Below are positions 43,055-49,480 of a DNA stretch of 64,000 nt, one piece after another. The notes under the pieces are model-generated. The model saw only the letters and a list, made by a program, of their open reading frames with translations. It did no database searches and had not been told where the DNA came from. The position numbers were made by a program, and so were the translations under genes. This DNA is from an uncultured Selenomonadales bacterium. Lineage in GTDB: Bacteria; Bacillota; Negativicutes; Selenomonadales; Selenomonadaceae. How positions within the stretch are numbered: position 1 is the stretch's first letter; each line of letters begins with the position of its first letter. The DNA lies in contig CALDHY010000105.1 in assembly GCA_937901445.1 (NCBI GenBank), positions 1-64,000 of the forward strand, given 5' to 3'.

Positions 43055-43912
43055 ATGAAAATTTTAGTTTTAGATATTGGCGGCACTTTTATAAAATTCG
43101 CCGTAATGAATGAACGCGCAGAATTTTTTGAACGCGGCAAAGTGTCAACGCCTTTGAACAGTCGCGCAGATTTTTTTGACGCAATTTATAAAATTTTTAA
43201 GTCTGTCGAAGTTGCCGGAATTGCAATTTCAATGCCGGGAATTATCGACGCCGAGCGCGGAATTTGTTTAAAAAGCAGTGCGCTCCCTTACAATAACGGC
43301 GTTAATATTGTTGACGAATTGGAAAAAATTTGCGGCGTCAAAGTTACGATTGAAAACGACGCAAACTGCGCGGCGTTGGCTGAAGCAAAAATCGGCAGTC
43401 TTGCAGATGTTTCAGATGGTTTTGTAATGGTTTTCGGGACGATGATTGGCGGCGCGTTTATCAAAAATCACGAAGTCCACAAGGGCAAAAATTTTCTTGC
43501 CGGTGAAATTTCTTTTAGTATTTTGAACGGCAAAAGTTTTTATAAAATGTGCAGTGTACCGGCGTTGCTTAAATCCTACGCGCAGATTAAAAATTTGTCA
43601 ATCGCTGAAGTTTCCGGCGAAAAATTTTTTGATGCGGTTGACGCAAAAGAAAATGACGCGCTTGCTTGCCTTGACAAGTTCACGCGCCAAATTGCGGTAC
43701 AAATTTTTAATATTCAAGTTTTGTTGGACGTTGAAAAAATTGCTGTAGGCGGCGGTATCAGCGAACAGGAAATTTTTATAAATTCAATTCGTGAAAATCT
43801 TGAAAAAGTCTACAATTCCTGCGAAATAAATTTTCCGCGCGTCAAAGTTGTACCGTGCCAATTTCGCAACGACGCAAATTTAATCGGTGCGTTATTCCGC
43901 TGGCAAAGTTAA
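43055..43912 (+). CDS. ROK-family sugar kinase
   Basis: 285 aa. The ATP-binding motif LDIGGTFIKFAVM opens the protein; SMPGIID and ENDANCAALAEAKIG (with the catalytic Asp) follow, and VGGGISEQEIF is the adenosine motif. The ROK zinc motif CxCGxxGC is not present: the corresponding stretch is ILNGKSFYKMCSV, and the loop after the catalytic site is GTMIGGAF instead of GTGIGGG. It probably phosphorylates a hexose or N-acetyl-hexosamine, but the missing zinc site makes the substrate unclear. Divergent from the ChrA-like gene. Confidence 0.82.
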   Translation: MKILVLDIGGTFIKFAVMNERAEFFERGKVSTPLNSRADFFDAIYKIFKSVEVAGIAISMPGIIDAERGICLKSSALPYNNGVNIVDELEKICGVKVTIENDANCAALAEAKIGSLADVSDGFVMVFGTMIGGAFIKNHEVHKGKNFLAGEISFSILNGKSFYKMCSVPALLKSYAQIKNLSIAEVSGEKFFDAVDAKENDALACLDKFTRQIAVQIFNIQVLLDVEKIAVGGGISEQEIFINSIRENLEKVYNSCEINFPRVKVVPCQFRNDANLIGALFRWQS

Positions 43913-43989
43913 ATGAATCTTATTTGTAAATTCAGATTGATAAATTTTCGCCCGCCTTCAGTGTTTAATGTAGCCGCCGTTTAAAGGTC

Positions 43990-44364
43990 TTATTTTATAA
44001 TTATGTAAATTGATTCATTCGGATATTTCGGCAAAATATTTTTCAGCTCGTCATTATCACACAATAAAAAGATTGAATTCGTACATAAATTTAAAAAATC
44101 GTTGAGTATATTTATTTTTGCAGGTTCAATACCTTCATATTCGACAAAAAAAATTTTTCCGGCGTAATTGCCGCGACATTCTGAATTTGCCTCCCAAAAT
44201 GTCAGTGAAGTATCCATTTCAAAATACATCATTTCAATTCTTAAAGTTTCTGCATTTTCAATATCTGCGCGAAGAAAAACTTTATCATTTTCAGTTATTA
44301 TCAAATAAAGTTTTTCATAGTCAGCGATATTTTGTAAGTACTGCGCTTGCGTCAATTCTTGCAT
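43990..44364 (-). CDS. Hypothetical protein paired with HNH endonuclease
   Basis: 124 aa, acidic, no signal peptide, family not recognised. It has an N-terminal helix (LTQAQYLQNIADYEKLYLII), a strand region (ETLRIEMMYFEMDTSLTF) and a Leu-rich C-terminal half. It starts 3 nt after the stop of the HNH nuclease gene, so the two are co-translated. A small acidic protein next to a nuclease could be an inhibitor or immunity protein; this is inference only. Confidence 0.6.
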   Translation of the reverse strand: MQELTQAQYLQNIADYEKLYLIITENDKVFLRADIENAETLRIEMMYFEMDTSLTFWEANSECRGNYAGKIFFVEYEGIEPAKINILNDFLNLCTNSIFLLCDNDELKNILPKYPNESIYIIIK

Positions 44365-44367
44365 AAG

Positions 44368-45120
44368 CTATCTCCAATTCTGAAAAACAATTTCGTTATG
44401 ATACATTAAAAATTCTTTAGCGGGCGCAAATTTTTCAGGAAGTGCAATTTTGCTTTTATCATAGCACTTGAAAAATTTTTCAACCGCCGCGCTGTCATAA
44501 ATATCTGTAATATCTGCAGAAATAATTATTTCGTAATTTGGCGTAACGGTAATAAAACCCTTGTCAAATGCTTTATCGTGCAAGGCGTTCAAACAAAGTC
44601 CGTTGTGTGGATTAGTTTTTTCATTTTCGTTGCTTGCCGCCCAAGATTTTATATGACTTGCAATTAACAATTCAGGGTTGTTTAATCCCGTGATACAACA
44701 AGAATTTTTGTACGAAGCAAGCACTGCGCGACGAAAAAAATTTTGATTTACTCTTTGACGAACGGCAACCATTTTTTCTTTACCGACGGGAATATTTTCA
44801 ATTTCTTTCACGCCTTGAAATTTTGCAATAAGTCGTTCACTTTCAAAAGATAATTCGTCCCAACGGTTATTAAATTCTTCCCAAATTTGCGCGTCAAGTT
44901 TGCTTGCGTTTGTTAAGCCGACAATTCCCCGCGCCTTCAAATTTTCATCAAAACTGCCGAAATTTCCAATCTTCATATTTACAGCACTTGGTGAACGTCC
45001 AATTATATTTGCAATTCTTATAACTTCAGGATGATTTTTAGACGCACTCTGAAAAGGAATTTGACAATACAAATTAAAAACGATAATTTCTTCTTCACGC
45101 GTCCAAAACTTTTTGTTCAA
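44368..45120 (-). CDS. HNH endonuclease with N-terminal DNA-binding region
   Basis: TTG start with GGAGG 8 nt upstream. 250 aa. The N-terminal ~55 residues (FWTREEEIIVFNLYCQIPF, IIGRSPSAVNMKIGNF) look like a helix-turn-helix or SANT-like DNA-binding element. The C-terminal HNH domain has NSCCITGLNNPELLIASHIK, NPHNGLCLNALHDKAFDKG, typical of stand-alone HNH restriction-like nucleases. No methyltransferase is adjacent, so it may be a modification-dependent or other defence nuclease. It has its own near-consensus promoter. Confidence 0.85.
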   Translation of the reverse strand: MNKKFWTREEEIIVFNLYCQIPFQSASKNHPEVIRIANIIGRSPSAVNMKIGNFGSFDENLKARGIVGLTNASKLDAQIWEEFNNRWDELSFESERLIAKFQGVKEIENIPVGKEKMVAVRQRVNQNFFRRAVLASYKNSCCITGLNNPELLIASHIKSWAASNENEKTNPHNGLCLNALHDKAFDKGFITVTPNYEIIISADITDIYDSAAVEKFFKCYDKSKIALPEKFAPAKEFLMYHNEIVFQNWR

Positions 45121-45157
45121 AATTCAAGCCTCCAAAAAAATTTTACGTATATTTTAA

Positions 45158-45186
45158 ATTTTACCGGCTTTAATCTAGTTTGTAAA
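45158..45186 (-). promoter_or_regulatory. Predicted HNH gene promoter
   Basis: On the - strand TTTACA (45186-45181) and TAAAAT (45163-45158) are 17 nt apart, about 37 nt before the start. Confidence 0.65.
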
Positions 45187-45192
45187 CAAAAA

Positions 45193-45224
45193 AATCCCGC
45201 GTAAGTTTTGCCCTGCGCGAGATT
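45193..45224 (-). terminator. Terminator after the alanine symporter gene
   Basis: On the - strand AATCTCGCG pairs with CGCGGGATT (9 bp) and a T-run follows. It overlaps the region just upstream of the HNH promoter. Confidence 0.8.
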
Positions 45225-45242
45225 TTGGGAATTGTAAAATTT

Positions 45243-46625
45243 TTATTTTCCCTTAGCTATAATTTCGTTTTGATAGTGGAAACATTCTTCAGCAATTTTG
45301 CCGTTCAAAATCAAAAGACACAGCAAGTTAGGAATAGCCATTAAGCCGTTCATAGTGTCTGAAAAATTCCATACAACGTCGAGCGTTTGGGTTGCGCCAA
45401 TGAAAGTTATGCAACTGAAAATAAATCTGTAAGCATAAATAACGGCGCGGTTGCTTATCAGATATTCAAGGGATTTTTCGCCGTAATATTCCCAGCCCAA
45501 AATTGTTGAGTATGCAAAAAGTGCAAGGGCGATTGAAACAATGTATTTTGCGCCTTCGCCGTAAACCGTAGCAAACGCGGCAATAGTCAACTGCGCGCCG
45601 GAAATTAATTTTCCTGTTTCAGGGTCCGTAATGCCCAAAACGCCGGAACTTGCGATAACCAAGCCGGTAAGCATGCAAATTATCATTGTGTCAAAAAAAG
45701 TTCCCGTCATATTAACGTAGCCTTGCCTTGAGGCGTGGTCTGTACGAGCCGCCGCCGCCGCTATTGGAGCAGAGCCTAAGCCCGCTTCATTTGAAAAAAC
45801 GCCGCGCGCAACGCCCCAACGCATTGCAGTAAGCATTGAAGCAACGATTGAGCCGCCGACGCCTCCCGCTACTGCTTCAGTTGAAAAAGCCATTTGAAAC
45901 ATTACAGCTAAACCTGAAGGAATATTTCCAAAGTTGACAATTATAATTATCGTAGTAAAAAGCAGGTAGAAAAACGCCATACTCGGTACAATGAAACTTG
46001 AAACTGCGCCGATTGAATGAACACCGCGCATTAAAACCGCCAATGACGCCACTACCAAAATAATTCCCGTTGTAAAAGTCGGAATACCTAAACTGGATTC
46101 AAACGCCGCGCTGATTGAATTTGCCTGCGTCATATTTCCAATACCGAATGACGCGCAAACTGCGAAAAGTGCAAACGCCGCCGCCATAATTCGCCCAAAT
46201 GTGCCGCCGATACCGTTTTTCATTGCGTACATTGGACCGCCTGCCATTTCACCAACTGAATTTGTTTCACGGTATTTAACCGCCAAAACTGATTCACCGT
46301 ACTTTGTCGAAAGTCCGAACGCCGCGCTTATCCACATCCATACAATCGCACCGGGACCGCCGAGTACCATTGCCGTTGCCACGCCTACGATATTTCCTGT
46401 GCCGACTGTTGCAGAAAGTGCCGTCATTAAAGATTGAAACGGCGATAAATCCCCTTCGTGTTCGGTTTTTTGTTGCGTTATCATTTTTACCGCGTAGATT
46501 AAATTTCTCCACGGCAAAAATTTCAGCCTGATTGTTAAAAAAATTCCTGTACCTACCAACAACGCAAGCATTATTGGTCCCCATACAAAATCGTTAATGT
46601 CATTCAGCAGTTGCGATAAATCCAT
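45243..46625 (-). CDS. Sodium:alanine (AGCS family) symporter
   Basis: ATG at 46625 with GGAGG 10 nt upstream; a TTG 18 nt earlier lies over that site. 460 aa, about ten membrane segments. Family motifs: TALSATVGTGNIVGVATA, GPGAIVWMWISAAFG, GGPMYAMKNG and FSNEAGLGSAPIAAAAA. AGCS proteins import alanine or glycine with sodium. It has a near-perfect promoter and a strong terminator and is probably monocistronic. Confidence 0.95.
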   Translation of the reverse strand: MDLSQLLNDINDFVWGPIMLALLVGTGIFLTIRLKFLPWRNLIYAVKMITQQKTEHEGDLSPFQSLMTALSATVGTGNIVGVATAMVLGGPGAIVWMWISAAFGLSTKYGESVLAVKYRETNSVGEMAGGPMYAMKNGIGGTFGRIMAAAFALFAVCASFGIGNMTQANSISAAFESSLGIPTFTTGIILVVASLAVLMRGVHSIGAVSSFIVPSMAFFYLLFTTIIIIVNFGNIPSGLAVMFQMAFSTEAVAGGVGGSIVASMLTAMRWGVARGVFSNEAGLGSAPIAAAAARTDHASRQGYVNMTGTFFDTMIICMLTGLVIASSGVLGITDPETGKLISGAQLTIAAFATVYGEGAKYIVSIALALFAYSTILGWEYYGEKSLEYLISNRAVIYAYRFIFSCITFIGATQTLDVVWNFSDTMNGLMAIPNLLCLLILNGKIAEECFHYQNEIIAKGK

Positions 46626-46660
46626 TTTTTGTGATACCTCCAAAAATTTTTGCGGTATTT

Positions 46661-46689
46661 ATTATAGTTAAAATCAAAAACCGCGTCAA
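46661..46689 (-). promoter_or_regulatory. Predicted alanine symporter promoter
   Basis: On the - strand TTGACG (46689-46684) and TATAAT (46666-46661) are 17 nt apart, 35 nt before the ATG. Confidence 0.8.
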
Positions 46690-46715
46690 TTTTTGCCGCA
46701 ATGAATACATTTTTA

Positions 46716-46765
46716 TTAGGGGCTAAGGATTAGGGATTAAGGGTTAGGGGTTAGGGATTAGGGGG
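46716..46765. repeat. Degenerate heptamer repeat tract 6
   Basis: Seven tandem units of the types GGGCTAA, GGATTAG, GGATTAA, GGGTTAG, between the rtcB terminator and the symporter promoter. Confidence 0.8.
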
Positions 46766-46773
46766 AAATAAAA

Positions 46774-46799
46774 AAGACTAAGGAAAAATCCAAAGTCTT
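46774..46799 (-). terminator. Terminator after rtcB
   Basis: AAGACT and AGTCTT arms with inner GGA/TCC pairs, followed on the - strand by a T-run. Confidence 0.75.
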
Positions 46800-46832
46800 A
46801 AAAATTCGTCGCGCAGATTTATTTTGTAAATT

Positions 46833-48038
46833 TCAACCGGCTTTAAAATTGTACACCGGCTTCATAACTTCGACAATTTCTACAGTTTCGCCGATAACGT
46901 CAATAATATCATCAAGCGTTTTGTAAGCTTGCGGCGATTCATCAAGCGTATTTTCATTTACCGAAGTTGTATAAATCCCCGCCATTGATTCTTGATAGTC
47001 AGCCATACTCAAATTTTCTTTCGCCGCGCCGCGTGACATAATACGCCCTGCGCCGTGCGGAGCCGAAAAATTCCAATCTGCATTGCCTTTACCAACCGCC
47101 AAAACCGAGCCATCACGCATATTTATTGGGATTAAAACTTTTTCGCCCGCGTGCGCCGCAATAGCTCCTTTTCGCAGAATCATTTCTTCAACGTCAATGT
47201 AATTGTGGATTGTATGAAAACTTTCAAGCGCGGTAATTCCCGTTTTCTTCAAAAGAATTTCCGCCATTCGTTCACGATTCAGCCGCGCAAATTTTTGACA
47301 AATTTCTATATCGTGCAAGTACTGCGCGAGGTACTTTCCATAGACAAAGCATAAATCGTGCGGCGTGTCAGTTTTTTTGACTTTGAATTGGCGGTGTAAT
47401 TCTTTTATCGCCTCTTCAATTTCTTTGCGGCGTCCGGCGGCTTTATATTCGGCGATAATTTTTTCTTGTTCTTGAAACATTGTATCTTTGCCAATAGCTA
47501 AATCGACCGCCAATTTTTGGTAAATTTCGGCGACCTGTTTACCCAAATTTCTACTGCCGCTGTGAATCACCAAATAGAAAGTGCCGTCCGACGATTTATC
47601 AATTTCTATAAAGTGGTTGCCGCCGCCCAATGTGCCTATGCTGCGTTCAATTCGTTTTGTATCCTTCAAACTTCGACAACAAAATAATTCCTGCAAGTCG
47701 AAACGTTCGCCGCGACTTTCCCAAACATTTTTGCCGGAAGGTATGAAGTGCGCCGCCGCGTCAAATTTTTCAAAGTCGATTGACTGCGCGTCAAGTTTCA
47801 CAGTGTACATTCCGCAGCCAATATCAACTCCAACTATATTTGGTACAGCTTTATCTTGAATTGTCATTGTTGTACCGACAGTGCAACCCGCGCCCGCGTG
47901 TACGTCAGGCATTATCCGAATTTTACTGCCGCTGCTAAATTCATAATCGCACATTCGCTGAATCTGTTCACGCGCTGAATCTTCCATTACTTTTGCAAAT
48001 GAAATTGCCGTGTTAAACTTACCAATAATTTCTTCCAC
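46833..48038 (-). CDS. rtcB: RNA-splicing ligase RtcB family protein
   Basis: 401 aa. Metal and guanylate-binding motifs: MPDVHAGAGCTVGTTM, VGVDIGCGMY, GTLGGGNHFIEI, VIHSGSRNLG, FHTIHNYID, and the nucleophile-region APHGAGRIMSR. RtcB joins 2',3'-cyclic phosphate or 3'-phosphate ends to 5'-OH ends of RNA with GTP and manganese. The short length matches the ~400-aa bacterial subgroup. No rtcA or archease is adjacent. It could repair RNAs cut by the HEPN or other nucleases in this region, but that link is only inference. Confidence 0.93.
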   Translation of the reverse strand: MEEIIGKFNTAISFAKVMEDSAREQIQRMCDYEFSSGSKIRIMPDVHAGAGCTVGTTMTIQDKAVPNIVGVDIGCGMYTVKLDAQSIDFEKFDAAAHFIPSGKNVWESRGERFDLQELFCCRSLKDTKRIERSIGTLGGGNHFIEIDKSSDGTFYLVIHSGSRNLGKQVAEIYQKLAVDLAIGKDTMFQEQEKIIAEYKAAGRRKEIEEAIKELHRQFKVKKTDTPHDLCFVYGKYLAQYLHDIEICQKFARLNRERMAEILLKKTGITALESFHTIHNYIDVEEMILRKGAIAAHAGEKVLIPINMRDGSVLAVGKGNADWNFSAPHGAGRIMSRGAAKENLSMADYQESMAGIYTTSVNENTLDESPQAYKTLDDIIDVIGETVEIVEVMKPVYNFKAG

Positions 48039-48057
48039 GTTAAAACCTCCTTTAATT

Positions 48058-48145
48058 TTAAGGATTAAGGACTAGGGGTTAAGGATTATGGAAATTTCCC
48101 TAGCCCCTAGCCCTTATCCCTTAATCCTTAATCCTTATCCCTTAA
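48058..48145. repeat. Degenerate heptamer repeat tract 7, as an inverted repeat
   Basis: Units GGATTAA, GGACTAG, GGGTTAA on one side and CTAGCCC, TTATCCC, TTAATCC on the other, facing each other around GGAAATTTCC. It fills the gap between the rtcB leader and the CDF gene end and could fold into a long imperfect hairpin. Confidence 0.85.
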
Positions 48146-48146
48146 A

Positions 48147-49019
48147 TCAGCACGGGTTTAAATGTATCATAATATGTTTGACGCTCGGAAAATTTTTTTC
48201 TATATCGTCGTGAAGATTTTCAGCTATTTCGTGCGCCTCAATCAGCGGCAGTTGTCCATCTACCGAAATTTCTAACTCAACATAAATTCTATTTCCAAAT
48301 TCCCGCGTCTTCATTAAATCTATCGAATTAATTTCACTGTAACTCAAAATTTTTTCGCGCAGTGCATTTTCAAAAGCTTCGTCGCAGTTATGATCTACCA
48401 TTTTTTCTACCGCGTCTTTGAAAATATCAAACGCCGCCTTTGCAATGAAGAAACAAATAAAAAGTCCTGCAACGGGGTCAAGTACCGGCAAGCCCATTCT
48501 TGCGCCGACAATTCCTATTAACGCTCCAACTGATGACAGCGCGTCAGAATGGTGGTGCCACGCATCCGCCATTAACGCCTCTGAGTGTATCAACTTTGCA
48601 TAGTGCCGCGTGTACCAAAACATCATTTCTTTTACAATGATTGAAACAACCGCCGCCGCTATTGCCAATGTGCCCGGTACAGCTAACTTTTCAGTTTCTG
48701 CCGCCAATATTTTTTGTACACTTTCATAACCTATAAAAATTCCCGTCAAAAATAAAAGCATTGCCAAAATTATTGCCGCCACACATTCCAGCCGCTCGTG
48801 CCCGTACGGGTGCTCTTTATCTTCAGCCTTTGCCGAAAGTTTAACGCCTATCATTACAATTATTGTGCTGAAAACGTCCGACGCCGAATGTATTGCATCT
48901 GAAATCATCGCGCCGGAATGTGCAACCACGCCCGCTATAAATTTTATTGCTGAAAGTATCACGTTCACTGCCAAACTTTTTTGCGATACTTCCATTGCAA
49001 TTTGTATTTGTTTATCCAA
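48147..49019 (-). CDS. Cation diffusion facilitator family transporter
   Basis: 290 aa with six membrane segments and a C-terminal ferredoxin-like cytoplasmic domain. Metal sites: DAIHSASDVFS in segment 2 and DAWHHHSDALSS in segment 5, plus HPYGHERLE. CDF proteins export Zn, Mn, Fe or Co in exchange for protons. The segment 2 pattern (HxxxD in TM2 and HxxxD in TM5) suits zinc, iron or manganese; the metal cannot be fixed by eye. ATG with AAAGGAAAG upstream. Confidence 0.93.
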   Translation of the reverse strand: MDKQIQIAMEVSQKSLAVNVILSAIKFIAGVVAHSGAMISDAIHSASDVFSTIIVMIGVKLSAKAEDKEHPYGHERLECVAAIILAMLLFLTGIFIGYESVQKILAAETEKLAVPGTLAIAAAVVSIIVKEMMFWYTRHYAKLIHSEALMADAWHHHSDALSSVGALIGIVGARMGLPVLDPVAGLFICFFIAKAAFDIFKDAVEKMVDHNCDEAFENALREKILSYSEINSIDLMKTREFGNRIYVELEISVDGQLPLIEAHEIAENLHDDIEKNFPSVKHIMIHLNPC

Positions 49020-49056
49020 TTAATTACTTTCCTTTCCTGCAAAAAAATAAAACCGC

Positions 49057-49085
49057 TTTACAACACGGCGGCAACCTGTTATAAT
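49057..49085 (+). promoter_or_regulatory. Promoter of type I toxin locus 1
   Basis: TTTACA at 49057 and TATAAT at 49080, 17 nt apart, with extended -10 TG at 49077. Transcription should begin near 49092. Confidence 0.8.
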
Positions 49086-49141
49086 CTGCGTCGTAAAGGC
49101 GGACGATTGTCGGCTTTCCCCTGCAAAGGGGGGTGATATGC

Positions 49142-49219
49142 ATGAGAAAAATTGACTGGATCAACCTTGCGTTGAACGTAGCCAATCTCGTTGCCGCTGT
49201 CATTTCGATTCTCAGCTAA
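49142..49219 (+). CDS. Candidate type I toxin: 25-residue hydrophobic peptide
   Basis: ATG at 49142 is 8 nt after GGGGGGTGAT. The peptide starts MRKIDWINLALNVANL and continues through a hydrophobic stretch ending AVISILS, so it has a charged N-terminus and one short membrane segment. The leader carries CCCC and GGGG separated by about 6 nt (49118-49131), which would bury the ribosome binding site, a hallmark of type I toxin mRNAs. A minimal ATG at 49138 out of frame gives only five codons. A promoter (49057), a terminator (49291) and an opposing RNA support a self-contained unit. No homologue could be searched for; membrane-toxin activity is inferred. Confidence 0.6.
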   Translation: MRKIDWINLALNVANLVAAVISILS

Positions 49220-49229
49220 GGCTAGAAAT

Positions 49230-49445
49230 AAAAAAAGCCGCTAGCGTACCGCAGCAGTTTTTTAAACTGTCCAACATATAAATAACTGGGGGCGAGTCGA
49301 CGTTCAGAAATCGACCGCCTTTTTCATTTGCAAAAAACTTTTCAAAAATAGCCGAATCAATCGACAAAACTCACATATCTAAATTTCGAGGATAGCCGAC
49401 AGGTCAAAGCCGACTGTCCTTTTTAAATTGTCAAAAACCATTTAC
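49230..49445 (-). ncRNA. Candidate antisense RNA opposite toxin 1
   Basis: On the - strand TTGACA (49480-49475) and TATAAT (49457-49452) are exactly 17 nt apart, at the 3' end of the restriction-modification gene. Transcription from about 49445 would run to a hairpin plus T-run at 49255-49230. No credible ORF is inside. The RNA would overlap the last ~95 nt of the toxin mRNA. A hairpin near its 5' end is formed by 49390-49419. Antitoxin function is inferred from layout. Confidence 0.55.
49291..49325 (+). terminator. Terminator of toxin 1 mRNA
   Basis: GGCGAGTCGA and TCGACCGCC form a stem with one bulged A, followed by TTTTT. About 70 nt after the toxin stop. Confidence 0.85.
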
Positions 49446-49451
49446 GCTGAA

Positions 49452-49480
49452 ATTATAGCGGTTTATTTTTTTCCTGTCAA
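49452..49480 (-). promoter_or_regulatory. Promoter of the locus 1 antisense RNA
   Basis: Perfect consensus hexamers TTGACA and TATAAT with 17-nt spacing on the - strand. The -35 lies in the last codons of the MmeI-like gene. Confidence 0.8.

Noticed and set aside
42466-43140. Longer start of the ChrA-like gene
   Set aside because: The extra 37 codons would overlap the divergent ROK gene and lack hydrophobic or family sequence; ATG at 43029 has a good ribosome binding site.
48058-48145. Heptamer tract as a CRISPR array or telomere
   Set aside because: The 7-nt units lie directly in tandem without spacers, and the DNA continues as ordinary chromosome on both sides.
49390-49425. Second + strand terminator after toxin 1
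   Set aside because: The hairpin GGATAG/CTGTCC with a T-run looks like a terminator, but no + strand promoter precedes it after 49325. It is better explained as a 5' hairpin of the antisense RNA or as a read-through backup.
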